Under the pieces are notes generated by a model that saw nothing but the letters and a program-made list of their open reading frames with translations, was not told where the DNA came from and searched no databases. The position numbers were made by a program, and so were the translations under genes. From Callorhinus ursinus (lineage: Eukaryota > Chordata > Mammalia > Carnivora > Otariidae): a stretch of DNA of 64,000 nucleotides. The stretch lies in NCBI RefSeq assembly GCF_003265705.1, contig NW_020313044.1, positions 1,466,463 to 1,530,462 on the forward strand. The letters are read 5' to 3'. How positions within the stretch are numbered: position 1 is the first letter of the stretch; every line of letters begins with the position of its first letter. Shown here piece by piece: positions 1 to 10,429 of the stretch.

Positions 1-154
1 ACTGAACAATCTTGGGAGTGGGATTATACCCAGTTTTTACATTCTATAGTATATGATTTTGTTATCCTTGATGCTTTTATACTATTATTTTTACATTTGC
101 ATTACTTACAATAAAAATAAATCTTAAAAGAAAAAAAAAAGTAGTGACTCTTAC

Positions 155-236
155 CAATTACACAGCATGTTTCTACACGGTATTTATCTATCTCACAGAG
201 GTTGTGAGCCAGATAACTCAACTCAGACTTCATGCT
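155..236 (-). CDS. CDC23: CDC23 coding exon 9 (residues 311-338)
   Basis: Acceptor TTCCAG|AGCATG; encodes SMKSELSYLAHNLCEIDKYR through TCCVI, donor ATTG|GTAAGAG. This is the last CDC23 exon inside the window; 1-154 is intron sequence. Confidence 0.96.
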
Positions 237-3200
237 CTGGAAGAAAAGAGAAAGACAATCTAAGCATGAATGAGGAATCCCCCGACCTTATTTTTCTTAT
301 AGCTACCGCAACTCAATGACAACCCAACCCAGAAGATTAAAGCACAAAAGAGCCTGACCAAGTCTAAACAAAAGAAGCAGCTCACCCTGACATAAAGAAG
401 GTTGGAGAATGTGTCCATATTTTCAATCCTGTAAGGGTCTTGTTTCCTTAGCTCATTAAAAATAGAAAGGGCTTTGTCAATGTCTGTAGAAAGAAGATAA
501 GAAAGTTTAAAAAAACAACACAGTGCTACCTTCAGGACTTGATGGTATTTATTATCCTTATTCACTCACCTCTGATATTGTGATAGGCAACTGCAATTTG
601 GGAAACAATATATGAGCTCTTAGAGAAGCCCACATCAATGAGATTCTGATACTTTTGCAGGGCCTCCTCTATCAACTGCAACTCTGTGTATATATGAGCC
701 AGAAAAAACTCTTTCATCCAGGTGTCTGGCAAAGACAGGAACTTCAGCTGGCAGCAGGAGAGAGAGGGACACACTTAATATACTTTGACCTCTCTTCCAA
801 ATGAACATCAAGGAACTATCTTTATTGTCTAAAGAAATTTATCACCAAAACTTTATGAGAGCGCCTAACAATGAACACAGGGCAATTCAATTAAGTGAAT
901 AGGACTCACAAACATAGTAGGGAGGAATGACCTAGTTGAGGAAGACTTCAAAGAAAAGATAGGATTTCAGGTGAGTCTTAAAGGATGGGTAGAACTTAGA
1001 AAGAAAAAAGAGAGAGGAAGAGAAAAAAAGAACATTCTAGGCAGGGCAACAACATAAAGACAGGCAAAACAATCCTGATGAGTGTGCGTGAATTAGATGA
1101 GGAAGCTAGCTTAGTTTAAGGGGAGGCTATGTGCTCAAAAGTAAGTGAAAAAATAAGACTGAACTGGTAGGGCAGGTCCTATGGTGCAACAGGAAGTGGG
1201 ATGCAATAGGAAACCACTACAATTTTCGGCAAGAGAATGACACGATGACATGGGTGTTTTAAGAGTAAGTTTGAAAACAGTATACAAAATGGCTTGGGAA
1301 TGGGAGTGTATAAATGGAAAAGCTAGACAGAAAAGCAGCTATTAATTATAAGTAATCCAAATGTAAGTTGAAAACCAACATGGCAAAGAAAACCAAGAGA
1401 AAGAGACGCATACGAGAAGGAAACCATGGGAAGGTCTGGCAACTGACTAGAAGAAAGGAGATTAAGAGAAAGAACAAATATGACTGTGCAGCATCAAGAC
1501 TGGGTGTCTTGAGAAATAGTGATGCTATCAAGAGAGTCTCTCAAGCTGGGAGGAAGAAAGAGAATTTGTCAGGCAAGATCAGAAACTTGGTTTTGCATAC
1601 TTTGAGTTCAGAGATAAAACAAACTTTCAATGAAAGTCTAGTAGGCAGTTAGAGATAATGAATAGGAATAAACCAAGATAAGATTTCAGACATAGATTTA
1701 GCAGCACATATCATTACTGGGGGACATCAACCAGCCTTTGGCTCTTTAAAGCCAACAAAATGAAGTATATTATTAATTCCATTAACTACTGAAGAATGGC
1801 AAAATAAACTCTATAGACAATGTCCTCTAACAAGGACTAATAAAATGATTGCAGTTTACATTATTTCATTAATTAAGAAAACTATAAATCTTTACAGAGT
1901 CCTAGGAAAGCTCAGAAGAGACCTTAAAAATGTTTTTAATACAATCCTTGATATCAGAGAAACCTTTCCTATGGCATCTTTGGAATAAGGAAACAAAGTA
2001 TACTAACATTTAGCCTATACAACAAGTTACAGTAAAACTTGAATGTGAAAACATGAAATACAGAGAAGATACTCATATTATAACTACACACAAATCCAAC
2101 AGCAACTACCAGCCTAGAGCCAGACATTAGACTTTCAAATGAAGACTGAAATTCCAACAGTGAAAGAGATTAGAGAAGGAGCAAAGACCCAGCTACAAGC
2201 AAAGGTTTAGCAAACCTCTCTCCTCCGATCCCATTACAGAATTACATAAGACTTGGAGCAGAGGGTCTTTCACATAAATTTCTCAATTTACCATCTCTTT
2301 GTCTGTAATCAAGTTACAGAGTTCTAGCCAGGCTCCCCAGTGCAAAGGCAAAACATGAGTAGCCTCCACAAACACATCAATGGCCTCTTTCACCAGGTCC
2401 AGTTTTCGAAGCACCACACCGTATCTAGGAAGGCAAGAAACAATTACAGGAGAAATCAATGTTTCATAACACCTCCCTTCTACTCAGAAGAAAATGTTAC
2501 AGAAAAATCCAAATTACTCTAACACTTACAGATAAAGGCCAAATCCATCAAGTTCCCGAGCCTGGTGTTTTTTGCTGAGCTCCACTCTCAATTCTCTAAG
2601 TGCCTCATTTTTTACTTGTCCTTTCTCCAGGGGACCTAGGAAACAAAATCTCAGCTCTAAGGAAAGACTGCCAATGGTCATTTCGTAGACCTAGACATTC
2701 CCCTGGAGCATCAACCAGAGTTACAACTGGAACTTAGAGCAAACGCTAGAAGTGGACAACATCTTACACAATCCATTTACTTTTACCAGAAATTACAACT
2801 GATAACTGGTCTGCAGTCATATTTTGTTAGGCTCACAGAGGTTTTTTGTTTATTTGTTTTTTAAAGATTTTATTTATTTATTTGACAGAGAGAGACACAG
2901 TGAGAGAGGGAACACAAGCAGGGGGAGCGGGAGAGGGAGAAGCAGGCTTCCCTCAGAGCAGGGAGCCCGATGCGGGGCTCGATCCCAAGACCCTGGAACC
3001 ATGACCTGAGCTGAAGGCAGACACTTAATGACTGAGCTACCCAGGTGCCCCTGTTTGTTTGTTTGAAGATTGATTTATTTATTTTAGACAGAAAGAGACA
3101 GTGTAAGTGGGGGGGGGGTGGAGGGAGAGAGAGAAAAGAGAATCTCAAGCAGACTCCCAGCTGAGCATGGGGCTCAACCTCAGGACCCTGAGATCATGAT

Positions 3201-6200
3201 CGGAGCTGAAATCAGGAGTCAAACACCCAACCAACTGAGCCACCCGGGCGCCCCAGGCCCGCAGAGGTTTTTAAAAATTTGAAATAGTTACCATGTTTAA
3301 AAATCACAAGCCTCAACTAAAAACCTGAATTTCCAGCTTCAGGTTCCAAAGAATGGGGTAGGGCCAAGGGAAGAAAGCCTTGACAACCCTAGGCTCACAT
3401 TTCCTCAAGGCAGCCCTCAGCCAGAGGTATGTAACAAGCAGGAAATTGTGTTCTCTCATTTTTAACAGTCCTCCTAGGTCCACTTCACACATTTATATTA
3501 CCTGCCTGGCTCATGTAGGCATTTGAGTGTGCAACCCCTGCTTTAGTCCAAAAGATAAAGGAAAGCAATTCATACCTAGGCTATCAACTGTTTCATCGTC
3601 CTTCTTCTTTTCTCCAGACTGTAAGAGAAAATCAACAAAAAGGTCTTATCTCAGTTTATTTTGAAACTCATTCTAAAACTAGCAACCTGATTCCAGCTAA
3701 AGGGCCCAAGTCCAACCAAATGGCAAATACTACTAGTCACTACTCTTATTTTTTATTTATTAAAGGTTTATTTATTTATTTTAGAGAGAGACAGAGACAG
3801 AGAGAGAGTAGGGGAGAGGAGCAGAGGGAGAGTCCTAAGCAGACTCTGAGCTAAGTGCAGAGGCCAACATGGGGCTGGATCCTACAACCGTGAGATCAAA
3901 CCAGAGCGGAAACCAAGAGTCAAAGGCTCAACCAACTGCGTGACCCCGGCACCCCACAGTCACTACTTTTAAACAACAATTCAAGGGCCCCCAATGGTCA
4001 AATCTGGAATAATCTGAGCACCAAACTAATTAAGTACAGTACTAAATTATAAACAATTAAAAAAATAAGAATCTTTGATATTAAACAAGTAAATGGAGAA
4101 GGGGAGGGAAAGTTCACATATAGAATGCCAAGTGGCAAGTAGTAAATATGGAGAGAACACTGGCGTGGAAAATCATCATTTTGCAACATGATAGTAAAGA
4201 ATACTTCAGGCAAGAATGAACAATGATTATTTAGGTTATTGACATTTTATAGCTATCACAAAAAATACTTTAATAAATATCCCTATTCATATATCCTTGT
4301 GCATATATTGAAGTATTTCTACTGGATAAGTTTCTTAAAGTAGAATTATCTGGTCACAGTATTTCAAATGGACATAATCTGCCAAAATTGACTTCTAAAA
4401 CTTCTTTACCAACTTTTACTACTAAAACAGGGAGTCTACTGCCTCACACCTTTGTCAATAATGAATATTATCAGGGCACGTAGCTGGCTCAGTCAGAAGA
4501 GCATGCGACTTGTGATCTTGGACTCGTGTGTTATAAATAAAACTTAAAAAAATATATTGTCAATTTTTTTTAAAGATTTTATCTTTTTAAGTCATCTCTA
4601 CACCCAGTGTGGGGCTCAAACTCATGACCCCAAGAGATCAAAAAGTCACATGCTCCACCGACTGAGCCAGCCAGGCGCCCTTATCAATAGTTTTAATATT
4701 TTCTTTTATACTGTCACTTTTTAACTTTATTTATGATAGCTTCTTTATTACTGTTAAGTATTTATAAAGTACATTTAACAAGTAGACTACTGCTAAACTA
4801 TTTAAAAGATTAAAATTTGGGGCGCCTGGGTGGCTCAGTTGTTAAGTGTCTGCCTTTGGCTCAGGTCACGATCCCAGGGTCTTGGGATTGAGTAATGCAT
4901 TGGGCTCCCTGCTCGGTGGGAAGCCTGCTTCTCCCTCTCCCACTCCCCCTGCTTATGTTCCCTCTCTCGCTGTGTCTCTCTGTCAAATAAATAAAATCTT
5001 TTTAAAAAATAAATAAATAAAAGATTAAAAATTTCCCCCTTGGTATTAAATATGGATGCTTCACTGAAGGTAGAATGACATCTTAAAACGGCCCTCACCA
5101 GATATCTGGAATACATGTATAGGAAATAGGCTTTCTTGCTATTGCAGCCATGCAGGAAATGTGCTGCCCGATCATACTCTTTAACATCAAAGTAGGCTTT
5201 GGCCAGGGTGTAAGCATCCATATCCCGGGCATCCTCCTAGAAGAGAGGTAAGGATGAGTGTTAGAGAGTAAGACAATAAAAATTCAAATTCAAGAAGGAT
5301 ATTCATTAAAAAAAAAAAAGAAGTATATTCATTAACTTGAGGATGTAAGAAAAAGTATTTTCTTCCTCCCGAAAACCTAGCATATATATTTATTTACATA
5401 TACATATATATGTAATTACTTTTGCATATTATTTTATTACAAACTAAGGTTATGAAAATTTTTTTTAAGATTTTATTTATTTGATAAAGAGAGAGAAGGA
5501 GAGAGAGAGAGAAAGAGAGAGAGAGCAAGGGGAGGGGCAGAGGGAGAGCAAGAAGCAGGCTCCCCGCTGAGCAGAGAGCCTGATGTGGGGCTCAGTCCCA
5601 GGACCCTGGGATCATGGCCTCAGCCGAAGGCAGATGCTTAACCGACTGAGCCACCCAGGCACCCCCCAGGATTATGGAACTTTTTTCCAAAATAAAAAGT
5701 TGGGAAAAAAATAAAAATTTAAAAAACTAAACCAAGACACTCAGAAACGTGTATTGTTTCTTTAAATGCTGTGGGAAGTTGCATAGGCTTTAGTGTTAGG
5801 GACCTGGATTCAAATTCCGATTCCTTGATTTCCTGGTTTCATGACATTAACAGGGAAGTTACTTAGTTTCTCTGAGAATTCCCTTCTTCATCAGTAAAAT
5901 GAAGCAAGTGGTACAGATTTGAGGAGGAATAAGTGGAAAAGTAATGGAAAATGTCTAGCATTAATATCTGCCATTTGCTGCTTCTAGGCTTTCAAATATG
6001 TACAAAAATGCAATATACTGGGATGCTTGGGTGGCTCAGTCGGTTTAAGCATCTGCCTTCAGCTCAGGTCATGATCTCAGGGTCCTGGGATAGAGTCCCG
6101 CCATCAGGCTCCTTGCTCAGCGGGGAGTCTGCTTCTCACTCTGCGTTTCCTCCCTGCTCATGCTCTCTCTGACAAACAAATGAATGAAATCTTTAAAAAA

Positions 6201-8204
6201 ATGCAATATACTGTGCAATTACTTTTATTTTTTATACTTCAAAAAGTTCTGACGTGTTAGTATTGCAAAAGGCATAGAACACAGACATAATTCTGTATGG
6301 AAATAAAAGAGATGATGCATATTTAAGTTAAAAAAGCATATAATCCCCCCAAATTCTAGGGGTAAGTTGATTAAAACTTTATTTAAAAAAAAAATTTTTT
6401 TTTAAGAATTTCTTTCTTTTAAAGATTTTATTTATTTATTTGACAGAGACAGACACAGTGAGAGAGGGAACACAAGCAGGGGGAGTGGGAGAGGGAGAAG
6501 CAGGCTCCCCAACGAGCAGGGAGTCTGAGGCGGGGCTCATCCCAGGACCCAGGGACCATGACCCAAGCCAAAGGTAGACGTCCAATGACTGAGCCACCCA
6601 GGCGCCCCATGATTAAAACTTCAATAACTTCATTCTCCTTATCCTTCTCGCTGCAAGTATTACCAGAACAAAATTGGAACCAAAACATATTCAGTGTTTT
6701 CTTCATTGGAACAAGTCCTAAATGTGTCCATTCAGCTTAGGAGTCTACTGGCCTTTTTCACATCCACTCACCATTTTCTTATTTCCTTCCCCATCCCTTC
6801 TCATCTCCATTATACCTTTTGGAGTAGGAAATATTCACTGTTTTTAAGTGTGTGTGCGTGCATGGGAGGGGGGAGCGGACGGAGAAGGGTCAAGAAATGG
6901 CATCTTCAGGAAAAACAAAATGGATTATGATGAAAACCATTCAGACTACACAGACTATGTAAAAATACCTGCTATAAACATCATACATAAAATATATTCA
7001 TATCTCATTTAATTTTCTCAATATCCCCTTAAAGTAGATACTATTAATATATGCATTTCAAAAATGAAAACACTATGGCTCAGGATATTATGTAAGTTGC
7101 CAAAAGTCACTAGTGTAGCTGAGATTTGAACGCAGAACTATCTGAATCCAAAGCCAGTTTCGCACTGTTGTTAAAACCTTTGATTCTTCTCGGGACTCCT
7201 GGGTGGCTCAGGCAGTTGAGCCTCTGCCTTCAGCTCAGGTCATGATCCCAGGGTCCTGGGATGGAGTCCCGCATCGCATCGGGCTACTTGCTCAGTGGGG
7301 AGTCTGCTTCTCCCTCTCTCTGCCTCTCCCCCTGCCTGTGCTCTCTCTCTCTGACAAATAAATGAATAAAATCTATTAAAAAAAAAAAAGGAGGGGGGGC
7401 GCCTGGGTGGCTCAGTCGTTAAGCGTCTGCCTTCGGCTCAGGTCATGATCCCAGGGTCCTGGGATCGAGCCCCACATTGGGCTCCCTGCTCAGCGGGAAG
7501 CCTGCTTCTCCCTCTCCCACTCCCCCTGCTTCTGTTCCCTCCCTCGCTGTCTCTCTCTCTCTGTCAAATAAATAAAATCTTAAAAAAAAAAAAACAACTT
7601 TGATTCTTCTCATCGTTAAGAACATTGTCTGGGCTACAAAACCTTAAAAGGCTGCAATCTTAAGCAAGGACTGTTTACTAATTCTCTCCAGTTTAAGTAA
7701 AGCACCACCAAATCTTTACAAAGATCAACAAAACCACACCGATAAAATCGCTTAGAACATTCAGCTCTTTAAATGCTTGAATTCCCTCCACAAACATTCC
7801 CGATAAGCACTATGCTCCCATCCAGCCACAGGGTACTCGGTAACTCTTGGGGCTGATGAAGAGCACTGGCAGTGATGGAAGTCCTTACCTCTGTAATAGG
7901 CGGCGGCGGCTGCAGCTCGGCCAGAGGCAAGGCCGGGAGGGAGAAGGCCAACTCCGCGGACCTGGAACACCCAAACTGAATTAGCTCCAAAGCCCCAAAG
8001 GCCAAGGATCCAAGTCTAGTCCCTTCCGACCCCGACATCTCACCATTTGCTACTGTGCAGTAGGCCCCGCTCCCGAGTAAGGCCTGCGATGAGTAGCAGC
8101 TGCTTCTTAATTTCTCGCAAATTTGAGAAATCGCTGCTCGCTGACAGGACCGGCACCACCGCAGCAGTCACAGCCACAGGGACTATAGAGGGACTCGCAG
8201 CCAT
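155..8204 (-). CDS. CDC23: CDC23 (APC8), anaphase-promoting complex TPR subunit; 5' part, exons 1-9
   Basis: CDC23 is a scaffold subunit in the TPR lobe of the APC/C, the nuclear ubiquitin ligase that degrades cyclins and securin at mitotic exit. Nine coding exons are visible: 8044-8204, 7889-7961, 5099-5236, 3576-3618, 2530-2635, 2292-2424, 570-747, 386-483 and 155-236, all on the minus strand. They join in frame to 1012 nt, residues 1-337 plus one base. Diagnostic peptides include KEYDRAAHFLHGCNSKKAYF and PDTWMKEFFLAHIYTELQL. Human CDC23 has about 597 residues, so roughly 260 residues, most of the TPR superhelix, lie off the left edge. The start is the ATG at 8204-8202 in good context (A at -3, G at +4). 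Human residue 7 is Met; here the codon is ATA (Ile). No frameshift or stop is seen, so this is a working gene copy and not a pseudogene. Confidence 0.97.
386..483 (-). CDS. CDC23: CDC23 coding exon 8 (residues 278-310)
   Basis: Acceptor CTACAG|ACATTG; encodes IDKALSIFNELRKQDPYRIE through NLLYVR, a TPR helix pair. Donor CAGG|GTGAGC. Intron 7 is only 86 nt. Confidence 0.97.
570..747 (-). CDS. CDC23: CDC23 coding exon 7 (residues 219-278)
   Basis: Acceptor TGCCAG|CTGAAG; encodes LKFLSLPDTWMKEFFLAHIY through QIAVAYHNIR, where the TPR array begins. Donor AGAG|GTGAGTG. 178 nt. Confidence 0.97.
870..1725. repeat. Ancient interspersed repeat in CDC23 intron 6, family uncertain
   Basis: Phrases such as CATTCTAGGCAGGGCAACA, GCAAGAGAATGACACGATGA and CTAGTAGGCAGTTAGAGA follow in the order of an old mammalian repeat I recall in outline, often found next to L2 in antisense. 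A basic 94-codon open frame at 1368-1652 lies inside it and is not considered a gene. Confidence 0.4.
2292..2424 (-). CDS. CDC23: CDC23 coding exon 6 (residues 174-218)
   Basis: Acceptor CCTAG|ATACGG; encodes YGVVLRKLDLVKEAIDVFVE through LELCNLITDKEM, donor GATG|GTAAAT. 133 nt, ends in phase 0. Intron 5 is only 105 nt. Confidence 0.96.
2530..2635 (-). CDS. CDC23: CDC23 coding exon 5 (residues 139-174)
   Basis: Acceptor CCTAG|GTCCCC; encodes PLEKGQVKNEALRELRVE through ELDGFGLY, donor TATCT|GTAAGT. A 106-nt exon that matches human CDC23 closely. Confidence 0.96.
2858..3051 (-). mobile_element. CAN-SINE
   Basis: Antisense copy: A-rich tail read as TTTTAAAGATTTTATTTA, GA-rich body, then the tRNA-derived head ending CCCAGGTGCCCC. 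Lies in CDC23 intron 4. Confidence 0.9.
3062..3254 (-). mobile_element. CAN-SINE
   Basis: Second antisense copy directly beside the previous one, ending GCCACCCGGGCGCCCC. Confidence 0.88.
3576..3618 (-). CDS. CDC23: CDC23 coding exon 4, micro-exon (residues 125-139)
   Basis: A 43-nt exon encoding SGEKKKDDETVDSL plus one base. Acceptor TTACAG|TCTGG, donor CTAG|GTATGA. It is too short to stand out as an open frame and was found by matching the human protein to the reverse strand. Confidence 0.95.
3747..3956 (-). mobile_element. CAN-SINE with target-site duplication
   Basis: Degraded antisense copy flanked by AGTCACTACT at 3735-3744 and 3958-3967, in CDC23 intron 3. Confidence 0.85.
4474..4556 (+). 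mobile_element. CAN-SINE, short old subtype, internally deleted
   Basis: Head GGGCACGTAGCTGGCTCAG followed by GCATGCGACTTGTGATCTTG, then a shortened body and A-rich tail. Confidence 0.65.
4564..4681 (-). mobile_element. CAN-SINE, short subtype
   Basis: Antisense short type without the long pyrimidine body (CTACACCCAGTGTGGGGCTC), ending GAGCCAGCCAGGCGCCC. Confidence 0.8.
4819..5018 (+). mobile_element. CAN-SINE
   Basis: Full sense copy from GGGGCGCCTGGGTGGCTCAG to the AAATAAATAAA tail, flanked by AAAAGATTAAAATTT-like repeats. Lies about 80 bases beyond CDC23 exon 3. Confidence 0.9.
5099..5236 (-). CDS. CDC23: CDC23 coding exon 3 (residues 79-124)
   Basis: Acceptor CTAG|GAGGAT; encodes EDARDMDAYTLAKAYFDVK through YMYSRYL, nearly identical to human. 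Donor CTG|GTGAGG. Phase 0 at both ends, 138 nt. Confidence 0.97.
5459..5666 (-). mobile_element. CAN-SINE
   Basis: Antisense copy with a GA-rich body, ending GAGCCACCCAGGCACCCC, in CDC23 intron 2. Confidence 0.9.
5755..5935 (+). repeat. MIR-like SINE remnant
   Basis: Decayed MIR wording in order: GGACCTGGATTCAAATTCC, then AGTTACTTAGTTTCTCTGAG, then CATCAGTAAAATGAAG. Confidence 0.5.
6021..6200 (+). mobile_element. CAN-SINE with 13-bp target-site duplication
   Basis: Sense copy between two copies of ATGCAATATACTG (6008-6020 and 6201-6213). Confidence 0.92.
6381..6610 (-). mobile_element. CAN-SINE with 11-bp target-site duplication
   Basis: Antisense copy between GATTAAAACTT at 6369-6379 and 6611-6621. 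Confidence 0.9.
7030..7168 (-). repeat. MIR-like SINE remnant
   Basis: Antisense MIR order: GTAGATACTATTAATAT, ATGAAAACACTATGGCTCAG, GCCAAAAGTCACTAG, GAGATTTGAACGCAG. Confidence 0.55.
7192..7393 (+). mobile_element. CAN-SINE, older member of a nested pair
   Basis: Head GGGACTCCTGGGTGGCTCAG and A-rich tail. Its 5' duplication CTTTGATTCTTCTC (7178-7191) has its partner beyond the next SINE, at 7598-7611. Confidence 0.9.
7395..7597 (+). mobile_element. CAN-SINE inserted in the tail of its neighbour
   Basis: Sense copy starting GGGGCGCCTGGGTGGCTCAG in the A-tail of the preceding SINE; both share one outer target-site duplication. Confidence 0.9.
7889..7961 (-). CDS. CDC23: CDC23 coding exon 2 (residues 54-78)
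   Basis: Acceptor CAG|G at 7964-7961; encodes SAELAFSLPALPLAELQPPPPITE with the human-like proline run. Donor GAG|GTAAGG. Intron 1 is only 82 nt. Confidence 0.96.
8044..8204 (-). CDS. CDC23: CDC23 coding exon 1 (residues 1-54)
   Basis: Opens with MAASPSIVPVAVTAAV and ends ERGLLHSSK plus TG of a Trp codon. The donor is AAATG|GTGAG at 8043-8039. It carries the start codon and the first part of the N-terminal helical domain. The 5' UTR continues upstream (higher coordinates) into the CCAAT-rich promoter. Confidence 0.96.
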
Positions 8205-8470
8205 TTTCCTCTCTCGCCACTCCAACCAATCACCAGTGATAATGCTAGCGGTCCGTCCGCACCAAAAAAGTCAGCCAGTTATTGGTAGGCTTCTGCTCCA
8301 GAATATCCAATCAGAGGTGCTACTTCTCGTAACGTCACCAAGAGGCCGGGAAAGAAGAGACAATCCCATCTCCGATTGGTCAAGAGCTACTGGGGCGGGA
8401 AAGTTAGAACTAGAGAGGGTGTGGGGAGAAAAAAAAAAAGGCATTGTCTCTGGGCGGGGCAAAGAAGAAC
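8205..8470 (-). promoter_or_regulatory. CDC23: CDC23 promoter with four CCAAT boxes, E2F-like site and GC box
   Basis: Immediately upstream of the start codon there are CCAAT-box pentamers, in either orientation, at 8226-8230, 8281-8285, 8307-8311 and 8375-8379. A CRE-like ACGTCA lies at 8332-8337, an E2F-consensus GGCGGGAAA at 8394-8402 and an Sp1-type GC box at 8452-8460. No TATA box is seen. Arrays of NF-Y sites together with E2F sites are typical of cell-cycle promoters. The exact transcription start cannot be read from sequence. Confidence 0.65.
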
Positions 8471-8734
8471 GAGCGACTAGAATGGGTGGATTGGGAAACG
8501 GGCTCGGAGTAGGGGCAAGAAAGGGTGCAGACGAGAAAATGTCCTGCACCTTAGTGGTGATGTGGTTGGACGAGAGAGTGTGGTCTGTGGGCAGATTCTG
8601 TGCTACTGGACGGCGAAATGATGTACGTGTCTAGCAAGGTTGCCCGCTATCCTCTGGATTTTTCCTTGAGTAGGAGGCTGTATGGCCACAGATGGAGAAT
8701 CCTTCCTCTTTATCCACCCCAGGGGGATAAGGAT

Positions 8735-8905
8735 AGTTAACATTTATTGAGGGTTTACCCTATAACAGCACAGGTTCTGTACTTTTTACAACTGTGGTCT
8801 GAAACAGCTCTATGATATTCGTATCATCCCAATTTTACAGATAAAATGGAACCTCAGGGAGTTTATCACTTTTCCAAGGAGAGAGTCTAGATTATAAGCC
8901 AGATC
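8735..8905 (-). repeat. MIR-like SINE remnant
   Basis: Antisense MIR wording: TTAACATTTATTGAGGGTTT, CAATTTTACAGATAAAATGG, ACCTCAGGGAGTTTATCAC. Confidence 0.65.
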
Positions 8906-8919
8906 TACCCCTGGTGTTC

Positions 8920-9114
8920 TTTTTTTTTTTAAGATTTTATTTATTTATTTGACAGAGAGACGCAGCGAGAGAGAGAGCACAAGCAGGGGGAGTGGGAGAG
9001 GGAGAAGCAGGCTTCCCGCTGAGCGGGGAGCCCGATGTGGGACTCGATCCCCAGAGCCTGGGATCGTGACCTGAGCCGAAGGCAGACGCTTAACGACTGA
9101 GCCACGCAGGCGCC
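8920..9114 (-). mobile_element. CAN-SINE
   Basis: Antisense copy with young-looking CpG-bearing head (GACGCTTAACGACTGAGCCA), just beyond the CDC23 promoter. Confidence 0.92.
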
Positions 9115-9540
9115 CACGTGAACATTTTCAACCTTTTTGTTGTTGTTGTTGTTTTTAAACCTTTCATAGTAATATATGACTTTACCAGCTCTCTTGAGAA
9201 TTTTTCAAATCATTTGTCATTCCTTGGGTATTATATAGAAGTGCTTTTAGGTTAAAGCCTGTTGTTTTAGATTACATTTTAATTTAGATTACATTTAGAT
9301 TTAGATTAGTATATATTATTAAAATACACCTATATGTAATATTAAAGACTGTATAATAAAGTCAACTTTATTGCGCCATAATATATAGTATGTGAAGGCA
9401 GAATTCTACTTTTTTCTTGTTACACAAATAATGTACACTTTACACTTGTTTTAAATTTATAATTTAAGAAAAAAGCATGATTTGTTAGCAAGTACAAAAA
9501 TTTGCATTTTATCATACCCATGTGTATATCTTTTTTCTTG

Positions 9541-9742
9541 TCTTTTTTTTTTTTTTTATCAGAGAGAGAGCGCTCGCATGCAGAAGCAGGGAGAGCAGCA
9601 GGCCCAGGGAGGAGCAGACTTCCTGCTGAGCAAAGAGCCGGCTATGGGACTTGATCACAGGACACTGGAATCACTGTCCCACCTGGAATCATGACCTGAG
9701 CCAAAGGCGGACCTTAACCAACTGAGCCACCCAGGAGTCCCA
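9541..9742 (-). mobile_element. CAN-SINE, degraded
   Basis: Antisense copy with 15 T in the tail, altered middle and the end GAGCCACCCAGGAGTCCC. Confidence 0.85.
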
Positions 9743-9883
9743 CCCATGTATATATATACTGAATATAACTGGATATATACTGACATGTAGGATGAAATGT
9801 AATTGTTTATGGCTTTATAGGTAGTCTAATGCTTCATGACTTGTTTAGAATTATTACGTCTCCCTTTAAAATATCACATTTTT

Positions 9884-10068
9884 TGGGGCGCCTGGGTGGC
9901 TCAGTCGGTTGGTCGACCGCCTTCGGCTCAGGTCATGATCTCAGGGTCCTGGGATTGGGCCCCGTATCGGGCTCCCTGCTCGGAGGGGAGCCTGCTTCCC
10001 CCTCTCTCTCTGCTGTGCCCCCTACTTGTGCTCTCTCGCTGTCAAATAAATAAAATCTTAAAAAAAAT
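9884..10068 (+). mobile_element. CAN-SINE with target-site duplication
   Basis: Sense copy flanked by AAAATATCACAT on both sides (9868-9879 and about 10069-10080). Confidence 0.92.
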
Positions 10069-10270
10069 AAAATATCACATGTTTTACAATTGTATATGAT
10101 TTTATAACTTTTTATGTCTTCTTTTTAAATAATAAAATAGAGAAGATTTCAAAATGCTTTTGGCAAGTACTTATCTACAAACAACACATTTTGGGTGCAG
10201 CCAGTCTTTTGTCCCAATGAATGAAAACCTAAATTGGATAGAATTGTCATACATTTTTTAAACAACATTT

Positions 10271-10313
10271 AAAACTATAGTCGTTCTAAAAAAAAAAAAC
10301 TATAGTCGTTCTA
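10271..10313. repeat. 18-bp direct repeat separated only by poly(A)
   Basis: AAAACTATAGTCGTTCTA occurs at 10271-10288 and 10296-10313 with seven A between. It resembles a target-site duplication around a retrotransposed poly(A) tail with no element body. Confidence 0.6.
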
Positions 10314-10429
10314 GTACTATCATTATTTTGTATTATGTTTTTTAATGTAATGTTATATAATATTTATTCCTATACCATCGCTCCTCCCCCAGTCCCTCCT
10401 ATTACATGGATTTTGTACCTTTCTATTTT

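Noticed and set aside
1368..1652. 94-codon lysine/arginine-rich open frame that looks ribosomal-protein-like
   Set aside because: It lies inside an ancient repeat in a CDC23 intron; the basic composition comes from AAG/AGA-rich sequence and no ribosomal protein family matches.
8047..8634. 195-codon open frame on the plus strand
   Set aside because: It is antisense to CDC23 exon 1 and its promoter, resembles no known protein, and is explained by GC-rich sequence.
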